DNA of 25,652 nt from an uncultured Eubacteriales bacterium (GCA_900540185.1 UQFH01000015.1:1-25652), one strand, 5' to 3'; positions 17,417-25,018 are shown, counted from the stretch's first letter. Numbers and translations: made by a program. Notes: generated from the letters alone by a model not told the origin.

Positions 17417-18191
17417 AAACACCGGTGTGTCCGTATATATACATAAATTATTACATTTACATATATATAATTATTTCGTTTATACAATTGTAAATATTCA
17501 TGTACGCCGCCGTAGCGTGACGGCATACGTTGTGACGTAAGGAACAACGATGTCCTCACGCCATATATCACGCCCGTGCAATTTACAACCCCACCAACAA
17601 CGCTGCGTTTATAAAATATCGAACCAAAAAAATTTTATAATTTATAAATACACCCATCATTTTATGTTTTCAAAATTCCTTCCATCCCTTCTCCCTCTTG
17701 GCGGCGATACACCTTTTTATCTCATCTCGCGACGAAATTAAAATTTCTGCTCGATGGATAAAAAAACTGGTCGCCGCTACGGACGGCGTATATGTATTCA
17801 TACATTATTATAACCTAGCAATCGCGTCTGTAACGGCGGGCACTTTGTGTCCCGCCGCCATATATGCCGTTTATACAATTTACAACACCACCAACAACGC
17901 TGCGCCAATAAAATATCTACCCCAAAAAATATCACCGACAAATATTCCCACACCGAAACGTTTTCCAATTTTATACATTCGCAATCGCGACGTAGCGCGA
18001 CGGTTCTGCGAAGTCCTTCCTGTGCCCAACCGAGCGAAAAAGAAATCTTTGATTTCGTTTTTGAGCACGGGAAGGGTAGCGCCCATTTTTGTATACGTGG
18101 AATATGTATTTTCACCAACAACGATGTGCCAATAAAACATCTCCTCCAAAACCCTTTACCAAATATCCCATCAACTTTCGCCGCATATTAG

Positions 18192-18216
18192 TTTCGTTGT
18201 TATAACAACATACAGT
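18192..18216. repeat. Palindrome GTTGTTATAACAAC, copy 2
   Basis: The 14-bp palindrome lies within a 25-bp sequence that is repeated exactly 61 bp downstream (18253-18277). Confidence 0.75.
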
Positions 18217-18252
18217 TAACTATTGAATCTATAAAAAACTAGAATATATAAA

Positions 18253-18277
18253 TTTCGTTGTTATAACAACATACAGT
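18253..18277. repeat. Palindrome GTTGTTATAACAAC, copy 3
   Basis: Exact repeat of 18192-18216, including the TTTC and ATACAGT flanks. Confidence 0.75.
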
Positions 18278-18295
18278 CAAAGATGAATATATAAA

Positions 18296-18349
18296 AAATA
18301 GAATACATAAAAATAAAATACATTATAAATAGAATACATAAAAATAAAA
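18296..18349. repeat. Short AT-rich direct repeat
   Basis: A 23-bp sequence (AAATAGAATACATAAAA... ) at 18296-18318 is repeated exactly at 18327-18349, a 31-bp period. It lies in gene-free DNA between the hairpin array and the long-palindrome cluster. Confidence 0.75.
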
Positions 18350-18398
18350 CCTATAAATTCAAATTTCCATATCACACATCCCCCTTACTACCCCAAGA

Positions 18399-18542
18399 AT
18401 TTGCGAGGATATTTTGATGAGATGCGCCGTAAACTCAATTTTTGATTGCGCAGGTGTTTATGCGGGAGGACACACAGTGACATCCCGCTACGGCGGTGTT
18501 TTCAATTTTATACAATAACAATTCGCAAAATAGCCCGCAAAT
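18399..18542 (+). repeat. Palindromic element of the TTTGCG family, 144 bp
   Basis: Ends ATTTGCG (18399-18405) and CGCAAAT (18536-18542), with the pairing extending to GGATATTTTG / CAAAATAGCC. Inner arms CGCCGTA (about 18424) and TACGGCG (about 18489) flank a GCGGGA (18462-18467) / TCCCGC (18483-18488) hairpin whose loop GGACACACAGTGAC is the reverse complement of the loop type seen in the tandem array. Confidence 0.8.
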
Positions 18543-18548
18543 AACTCT

Positions 18549-18818
18549 ATTTTTGCATGGAATTTTCGATGAGAAACGCTTAGATGAAATATTTTAGGAG
18601 TGAGACTTTTTGCGGGAGGACACACAGTGCCGTCCCGCTACGTCCTGCGTTTGCAATATCATACATTCTCATAACTTTATCGCAAAAAGATAGCCCTAAC
18701 CCGTGCTTTTTGATTTGACAAAATCAAAAACACGATGGTAGGTCTTCCGCAAAGACGTCCGGCGACATTTCGACGAATAGGAGAAATGAGTCGATGACGT
18801 CGACTGCAAACCGCAAAT
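18549..18818 (+). repeat. Composite palindromic element carrying the 113-bp module, 270 bp
   Basis: The left end is ATTTTTGC followed by GGAATTTTCGATGAGAAACG. The left hairpin arm matches the element at 18961, but its right partner is replaced by a GCGGGA (18612-18617) / TCCCGC (18633-18638) hairpin and then the 113-bp module. The right end is CCGCAAAT. It appears to be a chimera of two repeat types. Confidence 0.75.
18690..18802 (+). repeat. 113-bp shared module, copy 3
   Basis: Nearly identical to copy 1 (6162-6274), with a two-base difference (CA to AT) close to the end. It carries the CCGCA / TCCGGCGAC subtype. Confidence 0.85.
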
Positions 18819-18830
18819 CAACCTCCAACT

Positions 18831-18960
18831 ATTTGCGAGGATAGTTTGATGAGATGCGCCGTAAACTCAATTTTTGATTGCGCAGGTGTTTATGCGGGAG
18901 GACACACAGTGACATCCCGCTACGGCTGTGTTTGCTATTTTATACAATTAATAAACACAG
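18831..18960 (+). repeat. Palindromic element of the TTTGCG family, right end missing
   Basis: Closely matches 18399-18542 from ATTTGCGAGGAT through the GCGGGA (18894-18899) / TCCCGC (18915-18920) hairpin and the GCCGTA/TACGGC arms. The right terminal arm is not seen, as the next element begins at 18961. Confidence 0.75.
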
Positions 18961-19088
18961 TTTTTTGCCCGGAATTTTCGATGAGAAACGCTTAGTATGA
19001 AATATTTTAGGAGTGAGACGTACTGGCAAGTACGTCGCAGCGACTAAAATATGAATCAAGCGTTTATCGCGAAAATAACCGCAAAAAA
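18961..19088 (+). repeat. Near-complete long palindrome, 128 bp, just upstream of the DUF1659 gene
   Basis: Almost the entire element folds on itself. TTTTTTGC (18961-18968) pairs with GCAAAAAA (19081-19088), AAACGCTT with AAGCGTTT, ATATTTTAG with CTAAAATAT, and GACGTACT (19017-19024) with AGTACGTC (19029-19036) around a 4-nt loop. The copy at 25227-25350 has the same plan. It ends 85 bp before the DUF1659 start. Confidence 0.88.
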
Positions 19089-19173
19089 AATCCTAAAATT
19101 GGGTTTCTGAGGATATCTATTACTGTAAGGGGTCAATCCCCCATACAAATTCAACAAGAAAGGAGGTGGCTCT

Positions 19174-19368
19174 ATGATTAAACTTACCGTTGAACAAACA
19201 GAAATGGTTAATGGAAAGGAAAAGAAGAGATCTCGCACTTTTCAAAACATTTCAGACGATGCAACAAACGAAAATCTCTTAAAAGCGGGGAAAGCTGTTG
19301 CAACACTCATGAAGGGTGACAATTCGGACGTTATCAAGGTTGAAGCAACAAGTCTTGTGGAAGCTTAG
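19174..19368 (+). CDS. DUF1659 family small protein
   Basis: This 64-residue cytoplasmic protein (start MIKLTVEQTEMVNGKEKKRS) has the DUF1659 pattern: an N-terminal strand, a basic NGKEKKRSRTFQNIS segment, then a helix (ENLLKAGKAVATLM) and a final strand (DVIKVEATSLVE). AAGGAGGTGG lies 6 nt before the ATG, one of the strongest binding sites in the window, so it is probably well expressed. In many Bacillota this family is found beside DUF2922, and so it is here, 53 nt upstream of the DUF2922 gene on the same strand. The function of the family is not known to me. A GGGGTCAATCCCC stem-loop lies in the leader at about 19129-19141. No convincing sigma-A promoter is visible between the palindrome at 18961-19088 and the gene. 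Confidence 0.88.
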   Translation: MIKLTVEQTEMVNGKEKKRSRTFQNISDDATNENLLKAGKAVATLMKGDNSDVIKVEATSLVEA

Positions 19369-19421
19369 TGGTCGAAGATGAACACTCTTAGGACAAATTT
19401 TACCGGAAAGGAGGTGATTAA

Positions 19422-19643
19422 ATGAAGAGACTTCAAATGTATTTCAAAAATGAAGACAACGACAGAAAGTCTTTAAGTATCGCAAATATGAAAGACGATC
19501 TTACAGCTGAAAATGTTACTACCGCATCGAACGAAATCATCGCTGCAGGCGTATTCACAGTCAAAGAAAAGCCTTTCAAAACGCTCGCAAAAGCTGAAAT
19601 AATTGAAACTACAAAGACAGTACTTGTCGAAGCACAAAACTAA
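19422..19643 (+). CDS. DUF2922 family small protein
   Basis: This 73-residue cytoplasmic protein begins MKRLQMYFKNEDNDRKSLSI and contains the family's pattern: a strand ending in N/D-rich turns, an IANMKDDLTAENVTTASNEIIAAGVF segment, and a C-terminal strand (KAEIIETTKTVLVE). AAGGAGGTG lies 7 nt before the ATG. It probably shares a transcript with the DUF1659 gene, ended by the terminator at 19650-19697. The two proteins have a similar size and strand-helix-strand order and may interact, which is inference. In related genomes a short YvrJ-type peptide gene often follows; I find none here. Function unknown. Confidence 0.88.
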   Translation: MKRLQMYFKNEDNDRKSLSIANMKDDLTAENVTTASNEIIAAGVFTVKEKPFKTLAKAEIIETTKTVLVEAQN

Positions 19644-19649
19644 ATCTAA

Positions 19650-19697
19650 AACTCGCCATGTCATCTGACCTTCGTGACACGGCGAGTTTTATTTTTG
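19650..19697 (+). terminator. Rho-independent terminator after the DUF1659-DUF2922 pair
   Basis: AACTCGCC (19650-19657) pairs with GGCGAGTT (19681-19688), extended by TGTCA/TGACA past one A-C mismatch, followed by TTATTTTTG. It separates the pair from the sigma-like gene. Confidence 0.93.
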
Positions 19698-19713
19698 TTT
19701 TTTAGAAAAACTA

Positions 19714-19742
19714 TTGCGTAATCTAAATTCATATGATATAAT
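19714..19742 (+). promoter_or_regulatory. Promoter of the sigma-like gene
   Basis: TTGCGT (19714-19719), 17-nt spacer, TATAAT (19737-19742), with an extended -10 TGA just before it. The start would be near 19749, giving a leader of about 83 nt. The leader has a hairpin CAAAGG (19756-19761) / CCTTTG (19775-19780). Confidence 0.82.
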
Positions 19743-19832
19743 TATATTTGAAATACAAAGGCAATGCCGGAAATCCTTTGCCATCGATGTATTTAAAAAT
19801 AATGATTAACTAAAAGGAAAAGGAAGAAAAAA

Positions 19833-20306
19833 ATGGAAAACATAAATGAAATATTTATTATTAATCAATTTATGCCGCTAATAATCTCAACAATAAAGGC
19901 GTACGCCAACTATCCTCACCTTTACGAGGATTTGATTGAGGACGGCAAAGAAGAAATAATTCGAGCATTAAAGGAATTTGATGAAGAGGACGGAGCGAAG
20001 CTCCCGTGGTACTTAAAAGTGCGCCTGAGGACGCTTTTTCGAAACAAGCAAAAGTACGAAAGGCGGCGCATGCACGCCGACGTCGACCTCGAGCCGTGCG
20101 GATACGACCCATACGCGGAACACGAAAGCAAGATTATGGTCGAAGAACTTATGAAAAAACTCGACAGCGACGAAAGAGAAATCATCGAACTCTTTTATTT
20201 CTCCGAAAAAACCGCGAAAGAAATCTCGAAAATGAAATCCATTTCCGAAACTCGAGTGTTTTATCTAAAATCCCGGGCGATTGAAAAAATGCGAAATGGA
20301 ATTTAG
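19833..20306 (+). CDS. Sigma-70-like RNA polymerase factor (regions 2 and 4)
   Basis: The 157-residue protein has a sigma region 2-like part at about 10-75 (YPHLYEDLIEDGKEEIIRAL, then FDEEDGAKLPWYLKVRLRT) and a region 4-like part at about 103-155 (LDSDEREIIELFYFSEKT, then a helix-turn-helix ISKMKSISETRVFYLKSR). It is short and lacks region 3, as in ECF-type factors and the small factors encoded beside DUF1659/DUF2922 genes. It should bind core polymerase and direct a specific promoter set; targets are unknown. No anti-sigma gene is adjacent. GGAAAAGGAAG precedes the ATG at 19833. It has its own housekeeping-type promoter. Bases 20030-20110 are distinctly more GC-rich than neighbouring genes, which could reflect transfer or codon choice in the RRRMHADVDLEP segment. 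Confidence 0.85.
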   Translation: MENINEIFIINQFMPLIISTIKAYANYPHLYEDLIEDGKEEIIRALKEFDEEDGAKLPWYLKVRLRTLFRNKQKYERRRMHADVDLEPCGYDPYAEHESKIMVEELMKKLDSDEREIIELFYFSEKTAKEISKMKSISETRVFYLKSRAIEKMRNGI

Positions 20307-20357
20307 TAGTTTGATTGAGGGAAATTGAATAGGAAAATCGAGTGAACAACCGGAGAT

Positions 20358-20387
20358 TAAATGGGGGCATGCGCCCCCATTTTTTTA
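20358..20387 (+). terminator. Rho-independent terminator of the sigma-like gene
   Basis: A perfect stem AAATGGGGGC / GCCCCCATTT around ATGC or tighter, followed by a run of T (20381-20387). It lies between two convergent genes. Confidence 0.95.
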
Positions 20388-20466
20388 TGTGGTTTTTTGA
20401 GATTAATTGAAAGGTTTTAATAAACAAATACCTTTTAACTTTCTTTGGAATTTATTTTAATCTCAT

Positions 20467-21321
20467 TTAATTCATATCTCTCTTTTCTAATATATCCCAC
20501 TTTTTTATAAAGTAATTAAAAACTTTATCTTTTATTTTCTTGCTTTTTTCGTAATCTATGAATATAAAAGAATACAGTAAATATAAAATTGCTAAAATGA
20601 TGTATCTAATTATACCCATATATAAACATTCAGTAAATGAATTTTGTCCTAAATATTCTTTGAAGTAACTCCAGTCTTTTATTCCTTCTGTAGCCTGTAT
20701 AACAATAAGTGCAATAATTGCACCAATATTTAATATCGCTAAGTTATATTTGAAATTAGATTTTATTAAATTATATTCAACTTTGCATTCTTCTATTTGC
20801 TCTTTGAATTTTTCTTTTAATAAAGTTTCACCAAATTTTATACTTATTAAATTTAGAGATAATGTCATAATTTTCTGTACATCACTATTAAAAATCCCAA
20901 AGAAAATAATCAATAATATAGAAATTACGAATAAAAATCTTTTTTTAGAATAAACAAAATATTGGACAATTCTAAAAATAAATGATATTAAAACTATAAT
21001 ACACGAAATCATTAATATGTTTAATGACTTTTCAAGTTTATATAAACTTAGTAATATTACTACATTAAAAATAAAATTTATATTCCAGTAACTTTCAATA
21101 ATTAGGTTATATTCCGGATCTTTTCGCTTTAAGTCTAACTTGTAGCGCCAAATTTCTTTCGGAAAATATAGTGAAATAATGACAAAAGCTATTATTTTTA
21201 CAATTAAACAGTTCTCGTCTATTACATTATTCACAGATAGACAAAGTGCTATCAGTGAATACACAGTTATAGCAAATAAAAATTTATCCCGCAATTTGTA
21301 GTTCATATTTGTATTTGACAT
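20467..21321 (-). CDS. Multi-pass membrane protein, function unknown
   Basis: The 284-residue protein has about seven hydrophobic helices: roughly 14-32, 38-54, 82-96, 101-120, 128-145, 193-211 and 235-255. A long charged loop (about 165-192, KEKFKEQIEECKVEYNLIKS) lies before helix 6 and a lysine-rich tail (KSKKIKDKVFNYFIKKW) ends it. No catalytic or transport signature is visible. The ATG at 21321 has AAGGAGGG about 7 nt upstream. It lies downstream of the S-layer gene on the same strand but is separated by a terminator, so expression may be low or by read-through. The coding sequence is very AT-rich. I do not recognise the family. Confidence 0.82.
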   Translation of the reverse strand: MSNTNMNYKLRDKFLFAITVYSLIALCLSVNNVIDENCLIVKIIAFVIISLYFPKEIWRYKLDLKRKDPEYNLIIESYWNINFIFNVVILLSLYKLEKSLNILMISCIIVLISFIFRIVQYFVYSKKRFLFVISILLIIFFGIFNSDVQKIMTLSLNLISIKFGETLLKEKFKEQIEECKVEYNLIKSNFKYNLAILNIGAIIALIVIQATEGIKDWSYFKEYLGQNSFTECLYMGIIRYIILAILYLLYSFIFIDYEKSKKIKDKVFNYFIKKWDILEKRDMN

Positions 21322-21353
21322 ATTGTCCCTCCTTGTATATACATATGTACAAG

Positions 21354-21377
21354 AAAAGACCCCGAAAGGGGGTCTTT
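21354..21377 (-). terminator. Rho-independent terminator of the S-layer gene
   Basis: On the minus strand AAAGACCCC pairs with GGGGTCTTT around a short CTTTC-type loop and is followed by TCTT. It lies 24 nt after the S-layer stop codon. Confidence 0.9.
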
Positions 21378-21400
21378 ATCTTAAACAGAATACTATTCTA

Positions 21401-24400
21401 TTATTTGAACATTACTGTTACTTCGATTGGTTCTGCAACATCTTTAATCATAACTTTGCATGCTAATGATTGTCCGAATAAACCGTTAACCATTGCACCA
21501 TTGCCTGATTTATTTACTAATAATGTTGTAACTAAAGCTTTAATTTGATCAGAATCTTTATTTACATCAAGTTCTTTAGATCCATCAATTGCAATTTTTT
21601 CAACATTGTGATCTGCTGCAACTTTCTTACCACCGGCAATTAATCCTGTGCCTTTGATTTGATTTGCAAAGTCTTGAACTTTTTCATCTTTGTAGAATTT
21701 ATCAATTTCAAAAGTAATTACGCCTTTTTCTTCATCATATGAAAGTTTGCCGATTACTTTGTTGTCTGATGTTCTAACTTCTTCGTGTTCATCAATGAAT
21801 TTCTTTGTATCTTCAACAAGAGCTTCTCTCTTTTCTTTGCTTTCAATTAACTTTTCAGCTGCGTCAGCATTGTCATGTTTTGTTCCAAGTTTATTTGCTT
21901 CTTTAATCTTAGCTTTTAAATCAGCAATTTCCTTGTCTGACATTTTGTCAACTTCTTTAGAAGTTAATCCAGCAAGTTCGTTTTCAATAGCTCTTAGTCT
22001 GTTTGCATTTTTAAGTGCAGGGAAAAGTGCATTGATGATGTTATCCAATTCAGCTTTCTTTGGTGCAGCTGCTGCTACTAATTTTGCATCATTTTCAATT
22101 GTTGTATTGTAAAGATTATTAGCAGCTTCTACTAATGCTTGGATGTCTGCAAGCGGTTTTCTGTCTGCAACAGCTTTTGTTGCTGCATCAACAGTGTTTG
22201 TGAAAGCGCCTAATTGGTATTTTTGTGCAAGTGTTAATTTGCTGAGATCGATGTCGTCTACAGGTTCGTCTGTATAAACAATAGCATCAGCATCTTTCAT
22301 TGTTGCATAAACAACAGCATATCTTGAGTTGATATCTCCAAATACCTTAGTGTATTTTGTTGTATAGAAGTCATGTCCATCAACTGTGATGATACCGTTT
22401 TGTCCGATATATCCCTTTGATTCTACTCTACCAGCAGCCGAAGCTTTTGGAATATTGTATTTTGCAGGGAATGTAACTGTTCTTTCCTTAGCGTCTTTAA
22501 CTTCTTGGTAAACAACAACATCGCCGTTCTTTAATGATCTTAAGAATGCTTTGTCTGCGTTGTTTGTAACAATGAAGTCAACAAATTCGCCACGGTTGAT
22601 TTCAAGTGTAACTGAGCTTGCATAGTTGTAAACTCTCTTTACTCTTGCATATTCAGGAGCAGTTAAGTCAGCCTTAGGTCCTACATAGTTTGTGAATACA
22701 ACAACTTTAGCAAGATCTTCTCTATCGCCATATAAGTTGTATCTGTTAATTTTGAGTGAACCTTCTACAAATTCTCTAAATTGTTTTTCATTGATTACAT
22801 AAGCATTTAGATTTTCGTTCTTTTCATTATATTTTGCAACGTCTGCCATTGTAGCAGGTACAACGTATGCATCTGAGAAATCATATGGTGCTCTTAATCC
22901 ATCAATACCGTTTACAACAAATACTTTTGTATCGTCGTCATATCTGTATTGCTTTCCGCCAACAGTTAGATATCTGTAGAATCTTTCTTCGAATTTTGCA
23001 GGTTTCATATTGTCAGCATATTCATCTCTTCCAATAAAGCCGGCAAGTAATTCTGCTTTAGCATCTTCTCCACCGATTGTATAAAGAATGTCGAATTCTT
23101 TGAATTCAGCTTCTCTTTGTACACCTGTGTCGTTCCATTTTAATCCATTCCAACTGTTTCTTACTAAATCTGTATCTCTTACAACGTCTAAGTTGTAATC
23201 TTTTTCAGCGTTAGCTGCATAGAATACAGGGTAGTTTGAGTTCCATTTCTTTACCATACCGATTGTGTCTTTGAATGACTTGTCAGATGTGATAAGTTGG
23301 ATATCTCCAGCGATGTCAAGTAATGCTTTAACATCTCCATCAATCATAGCGTTGATGTTTCCTCTGTTTTGAGTTGTTCTGTAGTGGTTGTCGTCGTAAG
23401 CATATACTGAACGTAGATATTCAGGTGCTCCGCCTGCAACTGAGCTTAACCAGTATTCATTTTCGCCGATTACTGCCCATTCGCCGTCAGCGTCAACAAA
23501 TGTCTTTTCGAGTTTGCCTTCAACTTTTGCGTCTTGACGTACAAGTGTAACGCCTTCCAACATGTGGATTACGTCGTCTTTCTTGATGTCTTCAGCTTTC
23601 ATGTTGTAGAATTCTTTTTCTGCTGTGAATCCGATAACTCTTCTTGCCGGAGTCATTCTGTCAACAGAACCGTTTCTCATGTCATTGTAGTAGTAAACGT
23701 CTTTTCCGTCTCTCTTTACATCAGCAACAGGAGCGATGTCTCTTACTGCAAATGTATCAATGAACATTACCATTCCGTCTTTAACAGTTGCTCTAACAAA
23801 GTTAGGGTTGATTCTCTTAGCTGCTACTTCTCTAGCAAATTCTTTGTAGTTGTAGTTAGCTGAACGATTTCCAGCAGTTACATATGTTCTGTACATTCTG
23901 TCGTCGTTGTCATATCTTCTGTCATCTCTGTTGTAGTATCTTTCGTCGATACGCACATCGTAGTTTGACCAGTTAACACCGAGTTGTTTTTCTGTAGCTT
24001 TTGTTAAATCTCCGAAGAGGTATTTGTAGTTGTCTTTATCAACAACAACTTTAACCAATTGTCCTTCAGCGTTTACTGTAGCGTTAATAACTTTACCGAG
24101 AAGATATTCGCTATCTCCGATAACTTCGTCTTCGCCCTTAGCATTCTTTCTTACGAGATTGAATACTTTTTGTTCGCCAATCTTAGCTACTCCTCTTTCG
24201 TCAACATTGTTAGCTTGTTGAATTACTGAAAGAACTTCAGCTTTAACTTCTGTTGCACCGAGATTTGATGTTCTGTTGTTTTCAAGAACGATCATTTTGT
24301 AAACATTGAATTTACCGAAATCTTTTTGGCTGATTGTGTTGTAGAGCATTTGGAACATGTCTTTTCTTGTAGCCGGTTGTTTGTGGTTTTCAATTTCCGG

Positions 24401-24964
24401 AAGACCTTTCATAAGTCCCATTTCATATGCTTTTGCAACATAGTCAACAGGATAGCTGAATCCCATTGTGTCAACGCCAAGGTATCTTACGAGTACTGTA
24501 GCGATTTCAGCATATGTTACTTCTCTTTCAGGTCCGAATGTTCCGTCAGGATATCCGTTTACCCAAGCTTTACCTGCAGCAAAGTTGATGTAACCGATTG
24601 CCCAGTGAGCTTCTGTTACGTCTGTGAACTTTGTTCCAAGTGTTTTCATAGCTTTAGCTACGTCGTCTTTTCCGTCTAGTCTAGCTAGAAGTGCTGTGAA
24701 TTGTGCTCTTGTTAAGTTTTTGTCGAGCATCAAATCGCCTTTTTTGTCACCTTGTACATAGCCGTTGTCTGTGAGGAATTTTACAAATTCCGGTGTTGTT
24801 TCAGCTTCTTCAGGTGCTGCTACTTCTTCTGCTTTTTCAACAGCTTTTTCAGTTTCTTCAACTTTTTTGTCTGTTTCAGCAGGAGCTTCTTCAGCAGCAA
24901 ATGCCGGAATAAAGCTAAACACCATGACAAGAGCTAATAATAGTGATAATAGTTTCTTGTTCAT
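21401..24964 (-). CDS. Probable major S-layer protein with N-terminal SLH domains
   Basis: The 1187-residue protein has a signal peptide (MNKKLLSLLLALVMVFSFIPAFA, cut after residue 23) and an Ala/Glu/Lys-rich spacer to about 55. SLH-type repeats follow (about 58-96, 113-163, 169-211; the second, with FTDV...HWAIGYI...GYPDGTFGPE, is typical). These would anchor it to cell-wall polymer. The middle is beta-rich and has a Tyr/Arg/Asp-rich patch at about 337-360 (YYNRDDRRYDNDDRMYR). A helical, Lys/Glu/Ala-rich part lies at about 900-1040, and a final strand-rich domain ends in VTVMFK. It has one cysteine, near the C-terminus. The promoter is strong, AGGAGGT precedes the ATG, and codon use is more GC-rich and restricted than in neighbours, all fitting very high expression. 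It is therefore more likely the main lattice protein than the SLH protein at 13225-16605. Confidence 0.93.
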   Translation of the reverse strand: MNKKLLSLLLALVMVFSFIPAFAAEEAPAETDKKVEETEKAVEKAEEVAAPEEAETTPEFVKFLTDNGYVQGDKKGDLMLDKNLTRAQFTALLARLDGKDDVAKAMKTLGTKFTDVTEAHWAIGYINFAAGKAWVNGYPDGTFGPEREVTYAEIATVLVRYLGVDTMGFSYPVDYVAKAYEMGLMKGLPEIENHKQPATRKDMFQMLYNTISQKDFGKFNVYKMIVLENNRTSNLGATEVKAEVLSVIQQANNVDERGVAKIGEQKVFNLVRKNAKGEDEVIGDSEYLLGKVINATVNAEGQLVKVVVDKDNYKYLFGDLTKATEKQLGVNWSNYDVRIDERYYNRDDRRYDNDDRMYRTYVTAGNRSANYNYKEFAREVAAKRINPNFVRATVKDGMVMFIDTFAVRDIAPVADVKRDGKDVYYYNDMRNGSVDRMTPARRVIGFTAEKEFYNMKAEDIKKDDVIHMLEGVTLVRQDAKVEGKLEKTFVDADGEWAVIGENEYWLSSVAGGAPEYLRSVYAYDDNHYRTTQNRGNINAMIDGDVKALLDIAGDIQLITSDKSFKDTIGMVKKWNSNYPVFYAANAEKDYNLDVVRDTDLVRNSWNGLKWNDTGVQREAEFKEFDILYTIGGEDAKAELLAGFIGRDEYADNMKPAKFEERFYRYLTVGGKQYRYDDDTKVFVVNGIDGLRAPYDFSDAYVVPATMADVAKYNEKNENLNAYVINEKQFREFVEGSLKINRYNLYGDREDLAKVVVFTNYVGPKADLTAPEYARVKRVYNYASSVTLEINRGEFVDFIVTNNADKAFLRSLKNGDVVVYQEVKDAKERTVTFPAKYNIPKASAAGRVESKGYIGQNGIITVDGHDFYTTKYTKVFGDINSRYAVVYATMKDADAIVYTDEPVDDIDLSKLTLAQKYQLGAFTNTVDAATKAVADRKPLADIQALVEAANNLYNTTIENDAKLVAAAAPKKAELDNIINALFPALKNANRLRAIENELAGLTSKEVDKMSDKEIADLKAKIKEANKLGTKHDNADAAEKLIESKEKREALVEDTKKFIDEHEEVRTSDNKVIGKLSYDEEKGVITFEIDKFYKDEKVQDFANQIKGTGLIAGGKKVAADHNVEKIAIDGSKELDVNKDSDQIKALVTTLLVNKSGNGAMVNGLFGQSLACKVMIKDVAEPIEVTVMFK

Positions 24965-24999
24965 AAGTCTTATGACCTCCTAAATTTTTTGATCACTGC

Positions 25000-25018
25000 C
25001 TATTGTCGATGACAATAG
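25000..25018 (-). promoter_or_regulatory. 5' UTR stem-loop of the S-layer mRNA
   Basis: CTATTGTC pairs perfectly with GACAATAG around a 3-nt loop. It sits about 11 nt from the predicted transcript start and 35 nt before the ATG. Hairpins at 5' ends often stabilise abundant mRNAs; that role is inferred here. Confidence 0.65.

Larger units (their letters stand above)
16936..18216 (+). repeat. Tandem array of degenerate hairpin-bearing repeats
   Basis: Units share the order ACCAACAACG(c/g)TG, TATAAAATAT or close variant, CCAAAAA(A), a CGCAATCGCG-like phrase, a GC-rich hairpin and a CCATATAT tract. The marker ACCAACAACG starts at 17114, 17277, 17593, 17890 and 18114, so the spacing is irregular (163, 316, 297, 224 bp). 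GC hairpins are CGCCGGG/CCCGGCG (17221-17244) and GGCGGG/CCCGCC (17835-17856); at 16943-17080 the same GGCGGG/CCCGCC pair encloses a 113-bp insert. Short overlapping frames in this stretch lack ribosome binding sites and are not genes. A related block lies at 5688-5970 and an inverted one from about 25440. Confidence 0.8.

Noticed and set aside
16948..18191. Many overlapping open frames of 60-145 codons on both strands
   Set aside because: They run through the hairpin repeats, overlap each other in several frames, lack ribosome binding sites and show Cys/His/Arg/Tyr-rich low-quality composition. They are consequences of repeats without stops.
16936..18216. CRISPR array
   Set aside because: Repeats are degenerate, long and irregularly spaced (163-316 bp), the intervals are themselves repetitive, and no cas gene is present.
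19870..20284. Alternative frames inside the sigma-like gene on both strands
   Set aside because: They come from the GC-rich patch; only the 157-residue frame has sigma region 2 and 4 features, a promoter and a matching terminator.
20399..20464. Second terminator built from GAGATTAA/TTAATCTC between the convergent genes
   Set aside because: The arms are far apart, AT-rich and no T tract follows; chance pairing is likely in this composition.
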